From: Paenisporosarcina sp. OV554 | Lineage (GTDB): Bacteria > Bacillota > Bacilli > Bacillales_A > Planococcaceae | DNA length: 64,000 bases | NCBI RefSeq assembly: GCF_003058165.1 | Contig: NZ_QBUC01000020.1 | Span: forward strand, 1 to 64,000 | Direction of reading: 5' to 3' | In this document: piece after piece, positions 44,867 through 52,815 of the stretch | Layout: every line of letters begins with the position of its first letter | Position numbering within the stretch: position 1 is the stretch's first letter | The notes under the pieces: generated by a model | The model's database searches: none | The model's input: the letters and a program-made list of their open reading frames with translations, nothing else | Told to the model about the DNA's origin: nothing | Program-made: the position numbers and the translations under genes

Positions 44867-46186
44867 ATGCAATCTAAAGACAAATTAACAGTTGGAGAAA
44901 ATATAGTAGTTGGTTTGATGTTATTTGCATTATTTTTAGGGGCTGGGAATATTATCTTTCCACCTTTACTTGGCCAATTTGCTGGAGAATCATTAGTAAT
45001 CGCCATATTTGGTTTTTTAATTACTGGAGTAGGGTTACCTTTGCTAGCAGTTATCGCCATAGCAAAATCTGGTGGAGGTTTGCAAGAAATTGCGAGTCGA
45101 GCCCATCCAATGTTCGGCTTGATATTCACAGTAGTTGTTTATCTCGTTATTGGACCGCTTTTTGCTATTCCACGAACAGGGACAGTGTCATTTGAAATCG
45201 GAGTTGCTCCCTTTTTACCGGATGCACTTTTAACGGAATCATGGCCTTTGATTATTTTCAGTATTTTGTTTTTTATTATCACTGTGTTATTTGCTTTAAA
45301 CCCAACTAAATTAGTAGATCGTATTGGGAAAATTTTAACCCCTATTTTAATTGTGGTAATCAGTTTATTAGCAATAAAAAGTATGGTTACACCAATGGGT
45401 GATATTGGCCCATCACAAGGTGCTTATAAAGAAAGTCCATTTTTCGAAAGCTTTTTACAAGGCTATTTAACAATGGATGTTCTTGCTGCTTTAGTATTTG
45501 GAATTGTTGTTATCCATGCCCTTCAAGACAAAGGAGTTCGTGATAAACAAGAATTAGTCAAATCAACCATTTTTGCTGGTGTAATTGCAGCAATCGGTTT
45601 ATCACTTGTTTATATTTCATTAAGCTTTATAGGTGCAACTAGTACTGAAGCAATTGGTATACAAGACAATGGTGGTTCAATATTAGCGTTATCTTCAAAT
45701 GTTTTATTCGGTAACTTAGGTAGCATTATTTTGGCTATGACCATTGCATTTGCTTGTTTAACGACTTCTATTGGTTTAGTGGCAGCTGCTTCTCAATTTT
45801 TTGAAAAGTTAACACCTAAAGTGTCTTATAAAAAGTATGTGTTCATTTTCTCTGGATTTAGTGCAGTTGTCGCAAATGTGGGCTTAACTCAGCTCATTAG
45901 TTTCTCGGTGCCCGTTCTATTGGCCCTTTACCCATTAGCAATTGTATTGATGATTTTATCTTTTATTGATAAATCATTTAATCGCTCACCTATCGTTTAC
46001 CAGTTGTCATTACTATTCACAAGTTTCATTAGTGTTTTTGATGGATTTAAAGCTGCAGGAATTAAGTTCCCAGTTGTTGAAACCGTGTTGACTAACCTAC
46101 CACTTTACAGTCAAGGAATTGGATGGCTTATTCCTGGAATCGTTGGCGGTATTATTGGTTTCATCATTTATATAATCAAAAAATGA
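44867..46186 (+). CDS. brnQ: Branched-chain amino acid transporter BrnQ
   Basis: A 439-residue protein with twelve membrane helices (LIVCS family): FALFLGAGNIIFPPLLGQFAG, GVGLPLLAVIAIAKSGG and IPRTGTVSFEIGVAPFLP in parts are typical of this sodium- or proton-coupled carrier of Leu, Ile and Val. ATG 44867 (MQSKDKLTVGENIV) follows AAAAAGGAG; the frame is open further upstream to 44750, but that part is not protein-like. Monocistronic, closed by a strong terminator. Confidence 0.92.
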   Translation: MQSKDKLTVGENIVVGLMLFALFLGAGNIIFPPLLGQFAGESLVIAIFGFLITGVGLPLLAVIAIAKSGGGLQEIASRAHPMFGLIFTVVVYLVIGPLFAIPRTGTVSFEIGVAPFLPDALLTESWPLIIFSILFFIITVLFALNPTKLVDRIGKILTPILIVVISLLAIKSMVTPMGDIGPSQGAYKESPFFESFLQGYLTMDVLAALVFGIVVIHALQDKGVRDKQELVKSTIFAGVIAAIGLSLVYISLSFIGATSTEAIGIQDNGGSILALSSNVLFGNLGSIILAMTIAFACLTTSIGLVAAASQFFEKLTPKVSYKKYVFIFSGFSAVVANVGLTQLISFSVPVLLALYPLAIVLMILSFIDKSFNRSPIVYQLSLLFTSFISVFDGFKAAGIKFPVVETVLTNLPLYSQGIGWLIPGIVGGIIGFIIYIIKK

Positions 46187-46208
46187 GAATCCCATTTCGG
46201 GGTTCTCA
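46184..46208 (+). terminator. Terminator after brnQ
   Basis: TGAGAATCCC pairs with GGGGTTCTCA (one G-U), followed by TTTTTTTTC. Confidence 0.85.
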
Positions 46209-46247
46209 TTTTTTTCTGAAACTCTCGGTTTCTTATAGCAAACGTGA

Positions 46248-46285
46248 AAAACCCCTCGCAGCCGCTGAATTCTGCAAGGGGTTTT
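46248..46285 (-). terminator. Terminator serving the stress-protein gene (bidirectional)
   Basis: AAAACCCCTCGCAG pairs with CTGCAAGGGGTTTT. The 11-bp word TCTTATAGCAA stands on both sides (46230-46241 and 46289-46300). Confidence 0.75.
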
Positions 46286-46338
46286 AATCTATAAGGGGGT
46301 CTTATAGCAAGGTCATTGTTTTAGTATGCTCTTAATGT

Positions 46339-47631
46339 TTAAAATAATTTATTATTTGGATGAACTTCGTTGCGAATTTTATCACTTTCTAAGCGCTTGT
46401 ACTGGTCCGTTGTTATATCTTCTTCTTCATCGTCAACTCCACCAGATAGAATTTCATTTTCAGTGGAATTTGTATCAAATGCAAATGCATTACCATGTCC
46501 ATCTGTTTCATAACCAGTATCTTCATATTCATCAGTTTCTTTGTTTAGCTTAGCTTCTTCGAATTCATTCGTCGGTTCATTATGTTTACCAGCTGTATAT
46601 TCTGTTCCGAAAACTCGTTCTTCATCTTCGGCTTGAATTCGAGAATCTTTATCAAAGTCGTTTTTCATGTCACCTGAAGGGAATTCGTTTTCTTCATTAG
46701 TAACTCCAAAAGTAGCTGGTCCTAAATTTGGATCCGCACCAGGTGATTGGAAGCCATCTGTTTGTTGCTCATTTGTAATGGCTTCATTTGTTGTAGGACG
46801 TTGTTCTTGAACCATTTTATCTTCTTGCATCGAATGGCCAATATGGTCTTCTTCTCTAGCTAAATAAGGATCCGTTGCAAAAGTTTCTCCTCGAGCAAAT
46901 CGATCTTGTGGTTCATCCAAGCGACCATCTGTCTCATTTACTAAGTCATTTGTCGATGGTGCAAAGCCTTGCTGTTTCGAATATTCACTTTGTGGTTCTT
47001 CATTGTGGTTTTCTAATGTTGTTTCGCTCCGTGGTTCTTCCGCTCCAAATGTTGTCGAATCATTTTGCACACTGAACTGTTCATTACCTGTTACATTTGA
47101 ATCGGTTTCATTAAATCGTGATTCAATAAATTCTGTTTTTGTAGTAGCAGCCACTTCACTACTGGATGTATCTTCAAATCCAGGTTCAGATGGTTGCACG
47201 TGGCGTTCTTCTCCACTGTACGATTCATAACTGTGTCCAGTAGCACCAAATGTATCGTAACCTTGTTCAAATTCACTTTCTGGTGAATTGATAACTCCTT
47301 CTTTCAAGCCTTCTGTATAAAGGACAAATCCTCCACTTGCTACATCTTTTGAGTAACGTTCAGTTTCAGCTTCATTTAAATCTAATTTTCTTAATCCCTC
47401 AGTTACTGCATCTTCTCCAGTGAACCAAGATTTAAACTTGTCCATAAATGTACCAGCTTCGTGTGTGGCAACTTCCGAATGTCGATTTAATGTGCTCATA
47501 TGCGAATGATCCTTAGAAATCACATGAATATCGCTTTCATTGTATCCATGGGCTTTTAATTGCTCTAACTTTTCATACATTTCATCTTCTGTACGAGCTA
47601 CTACAATTTTGCGGTTTGATTCTAAGTTCAT
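46339..47631 (-). CDS. Sigma-B general stress protein: YflT-like domain with long acidic tail
   Basis: A 430-residue protein. Residues about 8-108 match the heat-induced stress protein YflT family (IVVARTEDEMYEKLEQLKAHGYNESD in two parts, KFKSWFTGED, YSKDVASGGFVLYTE). The remaining 320 residues are a strongly acidic, Glu/Thr/Asn/Gln-rich low-complexity tail with no predicted fold. YflT itself is only about 110 residues long, so the tail is an unusual extension. GGAGG precedes ATG 47631 and a clear sigma-B promoter lies upstream (47667-47693). Function is unknown; hydrophilin-like protection of proteins or membranes is one possibility. Confidence 0.82.
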   Translation of the reverse strand: MNLESNRKIVVARTEDEMYEKLEQLKAHGYNESDIHVISKDHSHMSTLNRHSEVATHEAGTFMDKFKSWFTGEDAVTEGLRKLDLNEAETERYSKDVASGGFVLYTEGLKEGVINSPESEFEQGYDTFGATGHSYESYSGEERHVQPSEPGFEDTSSSEVAATTKTEFIESRFNETDSNVTGNEQFSVQNDSTTFGAEEPRSETTLENHNEEPQSEYSKQQGFAPSTNDLVNETDGRLDEPQDRFARGETFATDPYLAREEDHIGHSMQEDKMVQEQRPTTNEAITNEQQTDGFQSPGADPNLGPATFGVTNEENEFPSGDMKNDFDKDSRIQAEDEERVFGTEYTAGKHNEPTNEFEEAKLNKETDEYEDTGYETDGHGNAFAFDTNSTENEILSGGVDDEEEDITTDQYKRLESDKIRNEVHPNNKLF

Positions 47632-47666
47632 GGTGGTTCCTCCTATTTTTTGTGTTTACAATCTAT

Positions 47667-47693
47667 CTACCCCACCAATTTAATAACTTAAAC
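47667..47693 (-). promoter_or_regulatory. Sigma-B promoter of the YflT-like gene
   Basis: On the minus strand GTTTAA (47693-47688), 15-bp spacer, GGGTAG (47672-47667). This matches GTTTAA-N12-15-GGGWAW closely and lies about 36 bp before the start codon. Confidence 0.82.
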
Positions 47694-47772
47694 ACTTTTT
47701 GAAATTCTTAATTTATTTGTAATATACGACATAATAAAAACCTTTGTTAATGATAACAAAGGTTTTGAGGAT

Positions 47773-48603
47773 TCATTTTAATTGTAAAACTTGCGATAAA
47801 TTTCCTGCGATTTTGATATCTTTAAAGTCTAGTCCAAGATTTATGGCTGTTAAGGCTATTTCAGGTCTAACACCTGACAATGTTGTTTTAACACCAACAA
47901 TCTTTAACGCATCTATTAATTGGAAGATTTGCATAGCTACCATCGTATCAATCATATTTACACCAGATAAATCGATGTATAGATGTGTAATCCCTTTATT
48001 TGTACATTCGCTAAGTGTATTTTCAAGTAAATATTTTGCTCGTTGGGTATCAATTTCTCCAACTACTGGAAGTAATCCCGTATGATGTTGTAGCTGGATG
48101 ACAGGAGCACTCAATTCATTAATTAATGTTTGTTGGCTTTTTAATCTTTTCGTTGCTAACAAATCATGAACCTCAACAAACCTCGTCATAATTGTGCCGA
48201 ATGCTTTAATAATAATGGCAATCCATGAATTCACTTTGGCATTAGAGTATTTTTCTTCACTTTCATTAGCAAATTCTGTAATCATACAAATATACTGGTC
48301 TTGAACATTTAAAAATTCTCGTAAAATGACGTGAGTTGGCGTTGATTGATGTCCGGTGTCTGAAGCAATCTCAATTACCCATTCTTCAAAAGACTGAAAA
48401 AATGCCTCCTCTTTTTCAATAAAGACTTGGATTAGATGTTCATGAAAACTATAGTTCTGAGCCTTTAATCGAGCGATTACAGTCTCATCTGTAGATGCGT
48501 ATACACCAGTCGCTGTTGATTTATCAATCGAGTCATACCAGTCGTCCGTTAATTGTTTCGTTTTATTCATTAAGTACTTGTACAGTTCAACATTTTGATG
48601 CAC
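47773..48603 (-). CDS. RsbR-family stressosome protein (STAS domain)
   Basis: A 276-residue protein with an N-terminal globin-like sensor half (about 1-150) and a C-terminal STAS domain (about 160-272): LLPVVGEIDTQRAKYLLE, THLYIDLSGVNMIDTMVA and TTLSGVRPEIALTAINLGLD. The threonines in IDTMVA and near SGVRPEIALT match the RsbT phosphorylation positions of RsbR proteins. RsbR paralogues form the stressosome and release RsbT, which leads to sigma-B activation. It sits next to a sigma-B-controlled gene, but not in an rsb operon here. ATG 48603 follows AGGAGAG. Confidence 0.9.
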   Translation of the reverse strand: MHQNVELYKYLMNKTKQLTDDWYDSIDKSTATGVYASTDETVIARLKAQNYSFHEHLIQVFIEKEEAFFQSFEEWVIEIASDTGHQSTPTHVILREFLNVQDQYICMITEFANESEEKYSNAKVNSWIAIIIKAFGTIMTRFVEVHDLLATKRLKSQQTLINELSAPVIQLQHHTGLLPVVGEIDTQRAKYLLENTLSECTNKGITHLYIDLSGVNMIDTMVAMQIFQLIDALKIVGVKTTLSGVRPEIALTAINLGLDFKDIKIAGNLSQVLQLK

Positions 48604-48668
48604 TAAGCTCTCTCCTTTTCATATCTTGCTTCCTTTCTGGTACGATACATAAAAGGAGCTGATTTTTA

Positions 48669-49400
48669 ATGGTATTAAATCTATTATCTTCTCATACATC
48701 TATTCGCACATATAAAAACACAAAACTTTCAAAAGAAGAAGTCTTCGAACTAATTTCTGTTGCCCAACATGCAGCAAGTTCACATTTTGTTCAAGCTTAT
48801 AGTGTAATTTGGGTTACTGATGATCAAATCAAGAAAAAACTAGGTGAGTATTCTAAAAATCCGCATCAAATGGAAACTGCAGGTGCAGTATTTGTATGTT
48901 GCGTAGACTTTGAGAGACTTCATATTGCGGGCCTATTAAATGATACTTCTATTGTAACGGATAGTGCTGAAAATGTAATGGTCGGAACTATCGATGTTGC
49001 CCTTTTCGCACAAAATTTGGCCATTGCCGCTGAATCTAAAGGATATGGCATTTGTTATATAGGAGGAGTCAGAAATAACCCCGCTGAAATTAGCGAATTA
49101 TTGAATCTTCCTGCAAAGGTATTTCCTGTATTTGCTATGACTATGGGTGTTCCTGATGAACAACATGAAGTGAAACCACGTTTACCCGTTGATGCGGTTC
49201 TTCATGAAAATGGCTATGACAGCGGAAAATATAATACCTTGTTACCCAAGTACGATAAAACGATCGAAGAATATTACGCGTCTAGAAGTTCTAATCAAAA
49301 ATCTACAAACTGGACCAAATCTATGGCTGAATTTTTAAAAGTACCTCGACGTACACATTTGAAAAAATTCTTGCAAGATAGAGGATTTACTTGGAAATGA
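48669..49400 (+). CDS. NfsA-like oxygen-insensitive NADPH nitroreductase
   Basis: A 243-residue flavoprotein of the nitroreductase family. Motifs are LLSSHTSIRTYKNTKLSKEE in two blocks, VAQHAASSHFVQAYSV, DVALFAQNLAIAAESKGYGICYIGG and MTMGVPDEQHEVKPRLPVDAV, the FMN- and NADPH-binding segments of the NfsA/Frp group. It reduces nitroaromatics and quinones by two-electron steps. AAAAGGAG lies before ATG 48669. It is divergent from the rsbR-like gene and probably monocistronic. Confidence 0.92.
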   Translation: MVLNLLSSHTSIRTYKNTKLSKEEVFELISVAQHAASSHFVQAYSVIWVTDDQIKKKLGEYSKNPHQMETAGAVFVCCVDFERLHIAGLLNDTSIVTDSAENVMVGTIDVALFAQNLAIAAESKGYGICYIGGVRNNPAEISELLNLPAKVFPVFAMTMGVPDEQHEVKPRLPVDAVLHENGYDSGKYNTLLPKYDKTIEEYYASRSSNQKSTNWTKSMAEFLKVPRRTHLKKFLQDRGFTWK

Positions 49401-49549
49401 TATTTGATTATGTATCACATCAGCAACTAATTTAGTTGCTGATTCTTTTAATGGAATTATTTGTTATACAATCATTTTTTTGGTACAAAATCCAAAAACA
49501 AATCAAACTTTTATCTAGCTAAAAATACGAACATATATTCTGTTTGTGT

Positions 49550-49555
49550 TATAAT
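49550..49555 (+). promoter_or_regulatory. Extended -10 promoter of the holin-like toxin
   Basis: TGTTATAAT: a TGn-extended -10 box 64 bp before the toxin start. No -35 box is evident, as usual for extended -10 promoters. Confidence 0.6.
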
Positions 49556-49579
49556 ATTAAAAACAATGGCCTATGAGAG

Positions 49580-49828
49580 ATAGCGGATGGTCACTTCCAT
49601 GAGAATGGGGGTGATGTTATGACGTATTTTGAATCGATGACTTTGCTCATACAGCTTGCAACTGTGATGATCGGTGGGTTCTCAATTCTTGTTTCACTAG
49701 TCATTTTCTTCGCTAAAAAGAAATAGCCGTCCTCACTGGTTAGGCGAGACGACTATTTCTAACTTATATTGGACCAACCGCTATTTCGTACATGAGCGAT
49801 TGTTGACTAGGTGCTGACACACCTAGTC
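49580..49828 (+). ncRNA. Type I toxin mRNA structure: 5'-3' pairing and terminator
   Basis: ATAGCGGATGGTC (49580-49592) in the leader can pair with GACCAACCGCTAT (49772-49784) after the gene (12 of 13 positions), which would fold the message into a closed form. A second stem AAATAG...CTATTT starts at the stop codon (49720-49760). The RNA ends at GACTAGGTG/CACCTAGTC (49805-49828) followed by TTTC. An antisense antitoxin would be expected to overlap the 3' half. Confidence 0.55.
49619..49726 (+). CDS. Small holin-like toxin (Hol-Tox/TxpA-like), 35 residues
   Basis: A 35-residue peptide beginning MTYFESMTLLIQLATVM and ending FFAKKK: a short polar start with the family pattern xYExMxLMIxF, one membrane helix (about 9-32) and a basic tail. 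This fits the putative holin-like toxin family of Bacillales, whose members act at the membrane in type I toxin-antitoxin pairs. GGGGGTGATG in front of ATG 49619 is the ribosome site typical of these genes. The leader and 3' region can base-pair. The antitoxin RNA cannot be placed exactly. The gene is shorter than usual automatic gene-length cutoffs. Confidence 0.72.
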   Translation: MTYFESMTLLIQLATVMIGGFSILVSLVIFFAKKK

Positions 49829-49889
49829 TTTCTGAATCAAGTATACACTATATTATTGAACTTCTCAAAGGTTTCTCGTGACAAATCGA

Positions 49890-50849
49890 CTACTTGTTTT
49901 TGAGAAATTCTTGTTCTTGTTGTAATGTCGGACCTGCCTTTAATTCGCGATTTAACGCCAACTCTCTTGTATCCTGGGCAGTTTCTGCTAATGTTCGGAA
50001 AGTTAATCCATTGGCAATTGCACGTTTATTTTCAACAACAAAAAAACCTTCAGGAAAATCTTTGGAAATTGGCATCCAAAACGGATATCTTCGCACGCCT
50101 AAATCGACTGATTCCAATTCTGCATCAGTCACCCACTCTTTTTCAATTTCGTCGTTGGCAATTTCATCAATAAATTCATCCATCGACAATGGGTTTGAAG
50201 CCACATTAAACGTTCCTGCTTTGCTTTCTTCAACCATTTGCACAATCCATTTTGCCATATCTCGTGCATCAATCCATTGAACTTTCCTATGTGGTTCATT
50301 TCCTCCTGGTACAGCGACTTTCCCAGCTTCACCTAATTTTTGAGCATAGTAGGTAAATCGATCTGTCGGGTCATGTGGACCAACTACGATACAAGGACGA
50401 ATGATTAAGGCATGTTTTTTAAAGGTGTCATTTACTAGTTGTTCACACATCACTTTTAATGGACCATACGTAGCGCCCGTTACTTCATCAGTTTCAATGT
50501 TTTGAGTGAAAGTCGAACTTGATTCGTTTGGTCTGCCATTTTTATAATCATCATAAACCGAAATTGTTGAAATAAACATATAGGTTTTTGTTTTATTTTT
50601 TAATACATCCAGCATTGGGTGTAAATCTTGCGGTGAATAAGCGCAAGTATCAAATACTGCATCCCACTCTTCGTCCCCTACTAAATGTGCATCTTTCCGT
50701 CGATCACCTTGAATATGTCTTAAGTGTTTATAAACTTCTGAGTTTGTTTTCCCGCGATTAAATAACACCACTTCATGTCCACTTTTTTCTGCTGCTTCGA
50801 CTAAATAACGTCCAACAAATGACGTTCCACCCAATACTAATATTTTCAT
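49890..50849 (-). CDS. NAD-dependent epimerase/dehydratase-family protein
   Basis: A 319-residue extended SDR protein. Rossmann motif ILVLGGTSFVGRYLVEAA, FNRGKT, ISTISVYDDYKNGR with the SxxY-type residues, and the Tyr-x3-Lys position at ATYGPLKVMCEQ. Sequence type is that of the isoflavone-reductase/RNA-binding CSP41-like subgroup often called SDR family oxidoreductase. The substrate is unknown. GGAGG lies 9 bases before ATG 50849. A hairpin with a U-run at 50893-50936 lies in its own leader and might attenuate transcription. Confidence 0.82.
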   Translation of the reverse strand: MKILVLGGTSFVGRYLVEAAEKSGHEVVLFNRGKTNSEVYKHLRHIQGDRRKDAHLVGDEEWDAVFDTCAYSPQDLHPMLDVLKNKTKTYMFISTISVYDDYKNGRPNESSSTFTQNIETDEVTGATYGPLKVMCEQLVNDTFKKHALIIRPCIVVGPHDPTDRFTYYAQKLGEAGKVAVPGGNEPHRKVQWIDARDMAKWIVQMVEESKAGTFNVASNPLSMDEFIDEIANDEIEKEWVTDAELESVDLGVRRYPFWMPISKDFPEGFFVVENKRAIANGLTFRTLAETAQDTRELALNRELKAGPTLQQEQEFLKNK

Positions 50850-50892
50850 TAATCGAACACCTCCTTATAGAAGAAGTTCTTCGTGAAATAAA

Positions 50893-50936
50893 AAAATCCT
50901 TTAAACAATATTTGTAAAGCATTGGTTGTGGATTTT
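50893..50936 (-). terminator. Terminator-like hairpin in the leader of the epimerase-like gene
   Basis: AAAATCC pairs with GGATTTT and, on the minus strand, TTTTTTTATTTC follows. It lies 44-87 bp upstream of a start codon and downstream of no visible minus-strand gene, so it may be an attenuator. Confidence 0.4.
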
Positions 50937-51102
50937 AAAGCATACTAATTTATAGTAAATGACGATTTAGAAAGTAGGAAAACGGATACAGAAAGAGAAG
51001 GGTTTTTTCTGGGACGAAACTCGTATTTTGTCGAACTTTGCAACATTTTGTCTTATGAGATGTTACAATCAAACTTATCTTATTGAACAAAAGGAGCATT
51101 TT

Positions 51103-52602
51103 ATGGATATTCAATGGACACAACTTCCCCAAATTAAAACGCTCCAAGTATATGGACCTACCACTCAATCCACGGATGGAATTGTATACGATTCAAGAGA
51201 TGTACAAAACCAGTTTGCCTTTTTTTGTATTATCGGAGAAGAAACCGATGGTCACTTATACATAGATGAAGCGATTCAAAATGGAGCTACAACGATAGTT
51301 GGATCCGATAAAGCTACGATCGAAAAGTACGTACCCTTACATGCCACTATTTCATTTGTATTGGTTCGTAATTCACGTGAAGCATTGGCATTTACAGCCA
51401 TCGAATTTTATCATCACGCTTCTGATAAATTATTTAAAGTAGGCGTAACCGGTACAAATGGAAAAACTACAGTCGCAACATTTGTCAGAAACTTATTCAA
51501 CTTGTTAGGTTTGCCTTGTGGAATGCTTGGAACTAATGGCATTTTCACATCAAAAGAAGTCCTTCATATTAAGAAAAGCACACCGACAACGCCGATATCT
51601 TCAGATGTACAAGCGATTTTTAGTGAGCTTATCAAACGTGGAGATGTTGCTGCTGCCATGGAAGTTTCTTCAATTGCATTAGATCAATATCGAGTTGGTG
51701 GATTTGAATTTGATGTAGCCATTCATACAAATATTTCCGAAGAACATATGGAGTATCACAAAACATTCGACCATTATAAGATGTGTAAACTGCGCTTATT
51801 TACTCAAGCAAAAGCAAGTGTAGTCAATTTAGACGATGCTGGCATGAGCAAAGATATTATTCGAGTTGTTCAAGGATCGGTAATCACTTACTCAAATAAC
51901 ATTAATTCCGATGCAGATTTAATTTGGACAAACATCCAGCACTTAGCCGATGGTATGGCATTTGAATTGCTTTATAAAGGGCAATCTTATCAAATTCGCA
52001 TCCCAATCTACGGAGAATATAATGTTGGAAATTTAGTTTCTGCCATAGGAGCTGCATTATTGGCTAAAATTCCACTTGATAAAATCTTATTGGCTTTGCC
52101 AATGATGGAACAAGTTGATGGTCGTTTTCAAGTCATTCATGGACCTGATGATCGGATAATCGTTTTAGACTATGCCCATACACCAGTCGCTTTAGAAGCC
52201 ATTATGAAAGCTGTAAAAAAATTGCCGCACAAACGGTTGATTACTTTAATCACCGGAATTGGCATTCGAGATTTTGCAAAAATGCCGAAAATGGCGAAAA
52301 CCGCTGAAGGTAAGACTGACGTCATAGTCGTATCTGTCGATCATCCTGGGGACAATGATCCATGGCAAGTTGTTGATGCTGTGTTGAAAGGTTTCAGACT
52401 TCCTTATTTGCAAGAAGTGCTAACTGCTCCGTCTCGTCATGGAGCCGTAAACAAAGCATTAAAGGCAAGTAATCCGGGAGATATCGTTTTACTGACTAGT
52501 GGTTGCATTAACGGTGCGCAAATAGTGCGTGGCGAATATATTCCACATTCTGATGAAGACATCATTCATGATTTCTTTTACAATTCAAAACTTAGTGTGT
52601 AA
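51103..52602 (+). CDS. MurE-like Mur ligase with unusual specificity motif
   Basis: A 499-residue three-domain Mur ligase: N-terminal UDP-MurNAc part (YDSRDVQNQFAFFCI), ATP site VGVTGTNGKTTVATFVRN, TNISEEHMEYH, the carbamylated lysine region YKMCKLRLF and the C-terminal domain from about residue 330. MurE adds the third stem residue to UDP-MurNAc-L-Ala-D-Glu. The specificity loop reads VDHPGDNDP in place of the DNPR of meso-DAP enzymes, and the usual GKGHE block is replaced by SGCINGAQ. It stands alone, outside any division/wall cluster. ATG 51103 follows AAAAGGAG. It may be a lysine-type MurE or a divergent second ligase. Confidence 0.82.
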   Translation: MDIQWTQLPQIKTLQVYGPTTQSTDGIVYDSRDVQNQFAFFCIIGEETDGHLYIDEAIQNGATTIVGSDKATIEKYVPLHATISFVLVRNSREALAFTAIEFYHHASDKLFKVGVTGTNGKTTVATFVRNLFNLLGLPCGMLGTNGIFTSKEVLHIKKSTPTTPISSDVQAIFSELIKRGDVAAAMEVSSIALDQYRVGGFEFDVAIHTNISEEHMEYHKTFDHYKMCKLRLFTQAKASVVNLDDAGMSKDIIRVVQGSVITYSNNINSDADLIWTNIQHLADGMAFELLYKGQSYQIRIPIYGEYNVGNLVSAIGAALLAKIPLDKILLALPMMEQVDGRFQVIHGPDDRIIVLDYAHTPVALEAIMKAVKKLPHKRLITLITGIGIRDFAKMPKMAKTAEGKTDVIVVSVDHPGDNDPWQVVDAVLKGFRLPYLQEVLTAPSRHGAVNKALKASNPGDIVLLTSGCINGAQIVRGEYIPHSDEDIIHDFFYNSKLSV

Positions 52603-52630
52603 AACCTTCTGGCCCTCGAGCCTGAAGGTT
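52603..52630 (+). terminator. Terminator after the MurE-like gene
   Basis: AACCTTC/GAAGGTT stem directly after the stop codon, then TTTTTTT. Confidence 0.8.
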
Positions 52631-52671
52631 TTTTTGAAAGGATGGAAGATGGCATTTAGAGGTGAGCAATC

Positions 52672-52760
52672 GCTCAGTTGGAATTTTTGTCGTCCAAGTT
52701 GGAAAATATCGATGCCAAGTTGGAAAAATCGAGCTCCAAGTTGGAATCACTCCGTTGATT
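52672..52760. repeat. Intergenic tandem array, 21-bp period (CCAAGTTGGAA type)
   Basis: Four units of exactly 21 bp begin CTCAGTTGGAA, then CCAAGTTGGAA three times, with variable second halves. CCAAGTTGG is itself nearly palindromic. The array sits between the terminators at 52603-52630 and 52782-52805 of two convergent genes. Confidence 0.8.
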
Positions 52761-52781
52761 GTGCATTCCAAACACAAAAAA

Positions 52782-52805
52782 AGCTTCTGGCAAATGCCAG
52801 AAGCT
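52782..52805 (-). terminator. Terminator after the gamma-glutamyl hydrolase-like gene
   Basis: Ten-bp perfect stem AGCTTCTGGC/GCCAGAAGCT with a TTTTTTT run on the minus strand. Confidence 0.88.
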
Positions 52806-52815
52806 CTCTATATCA

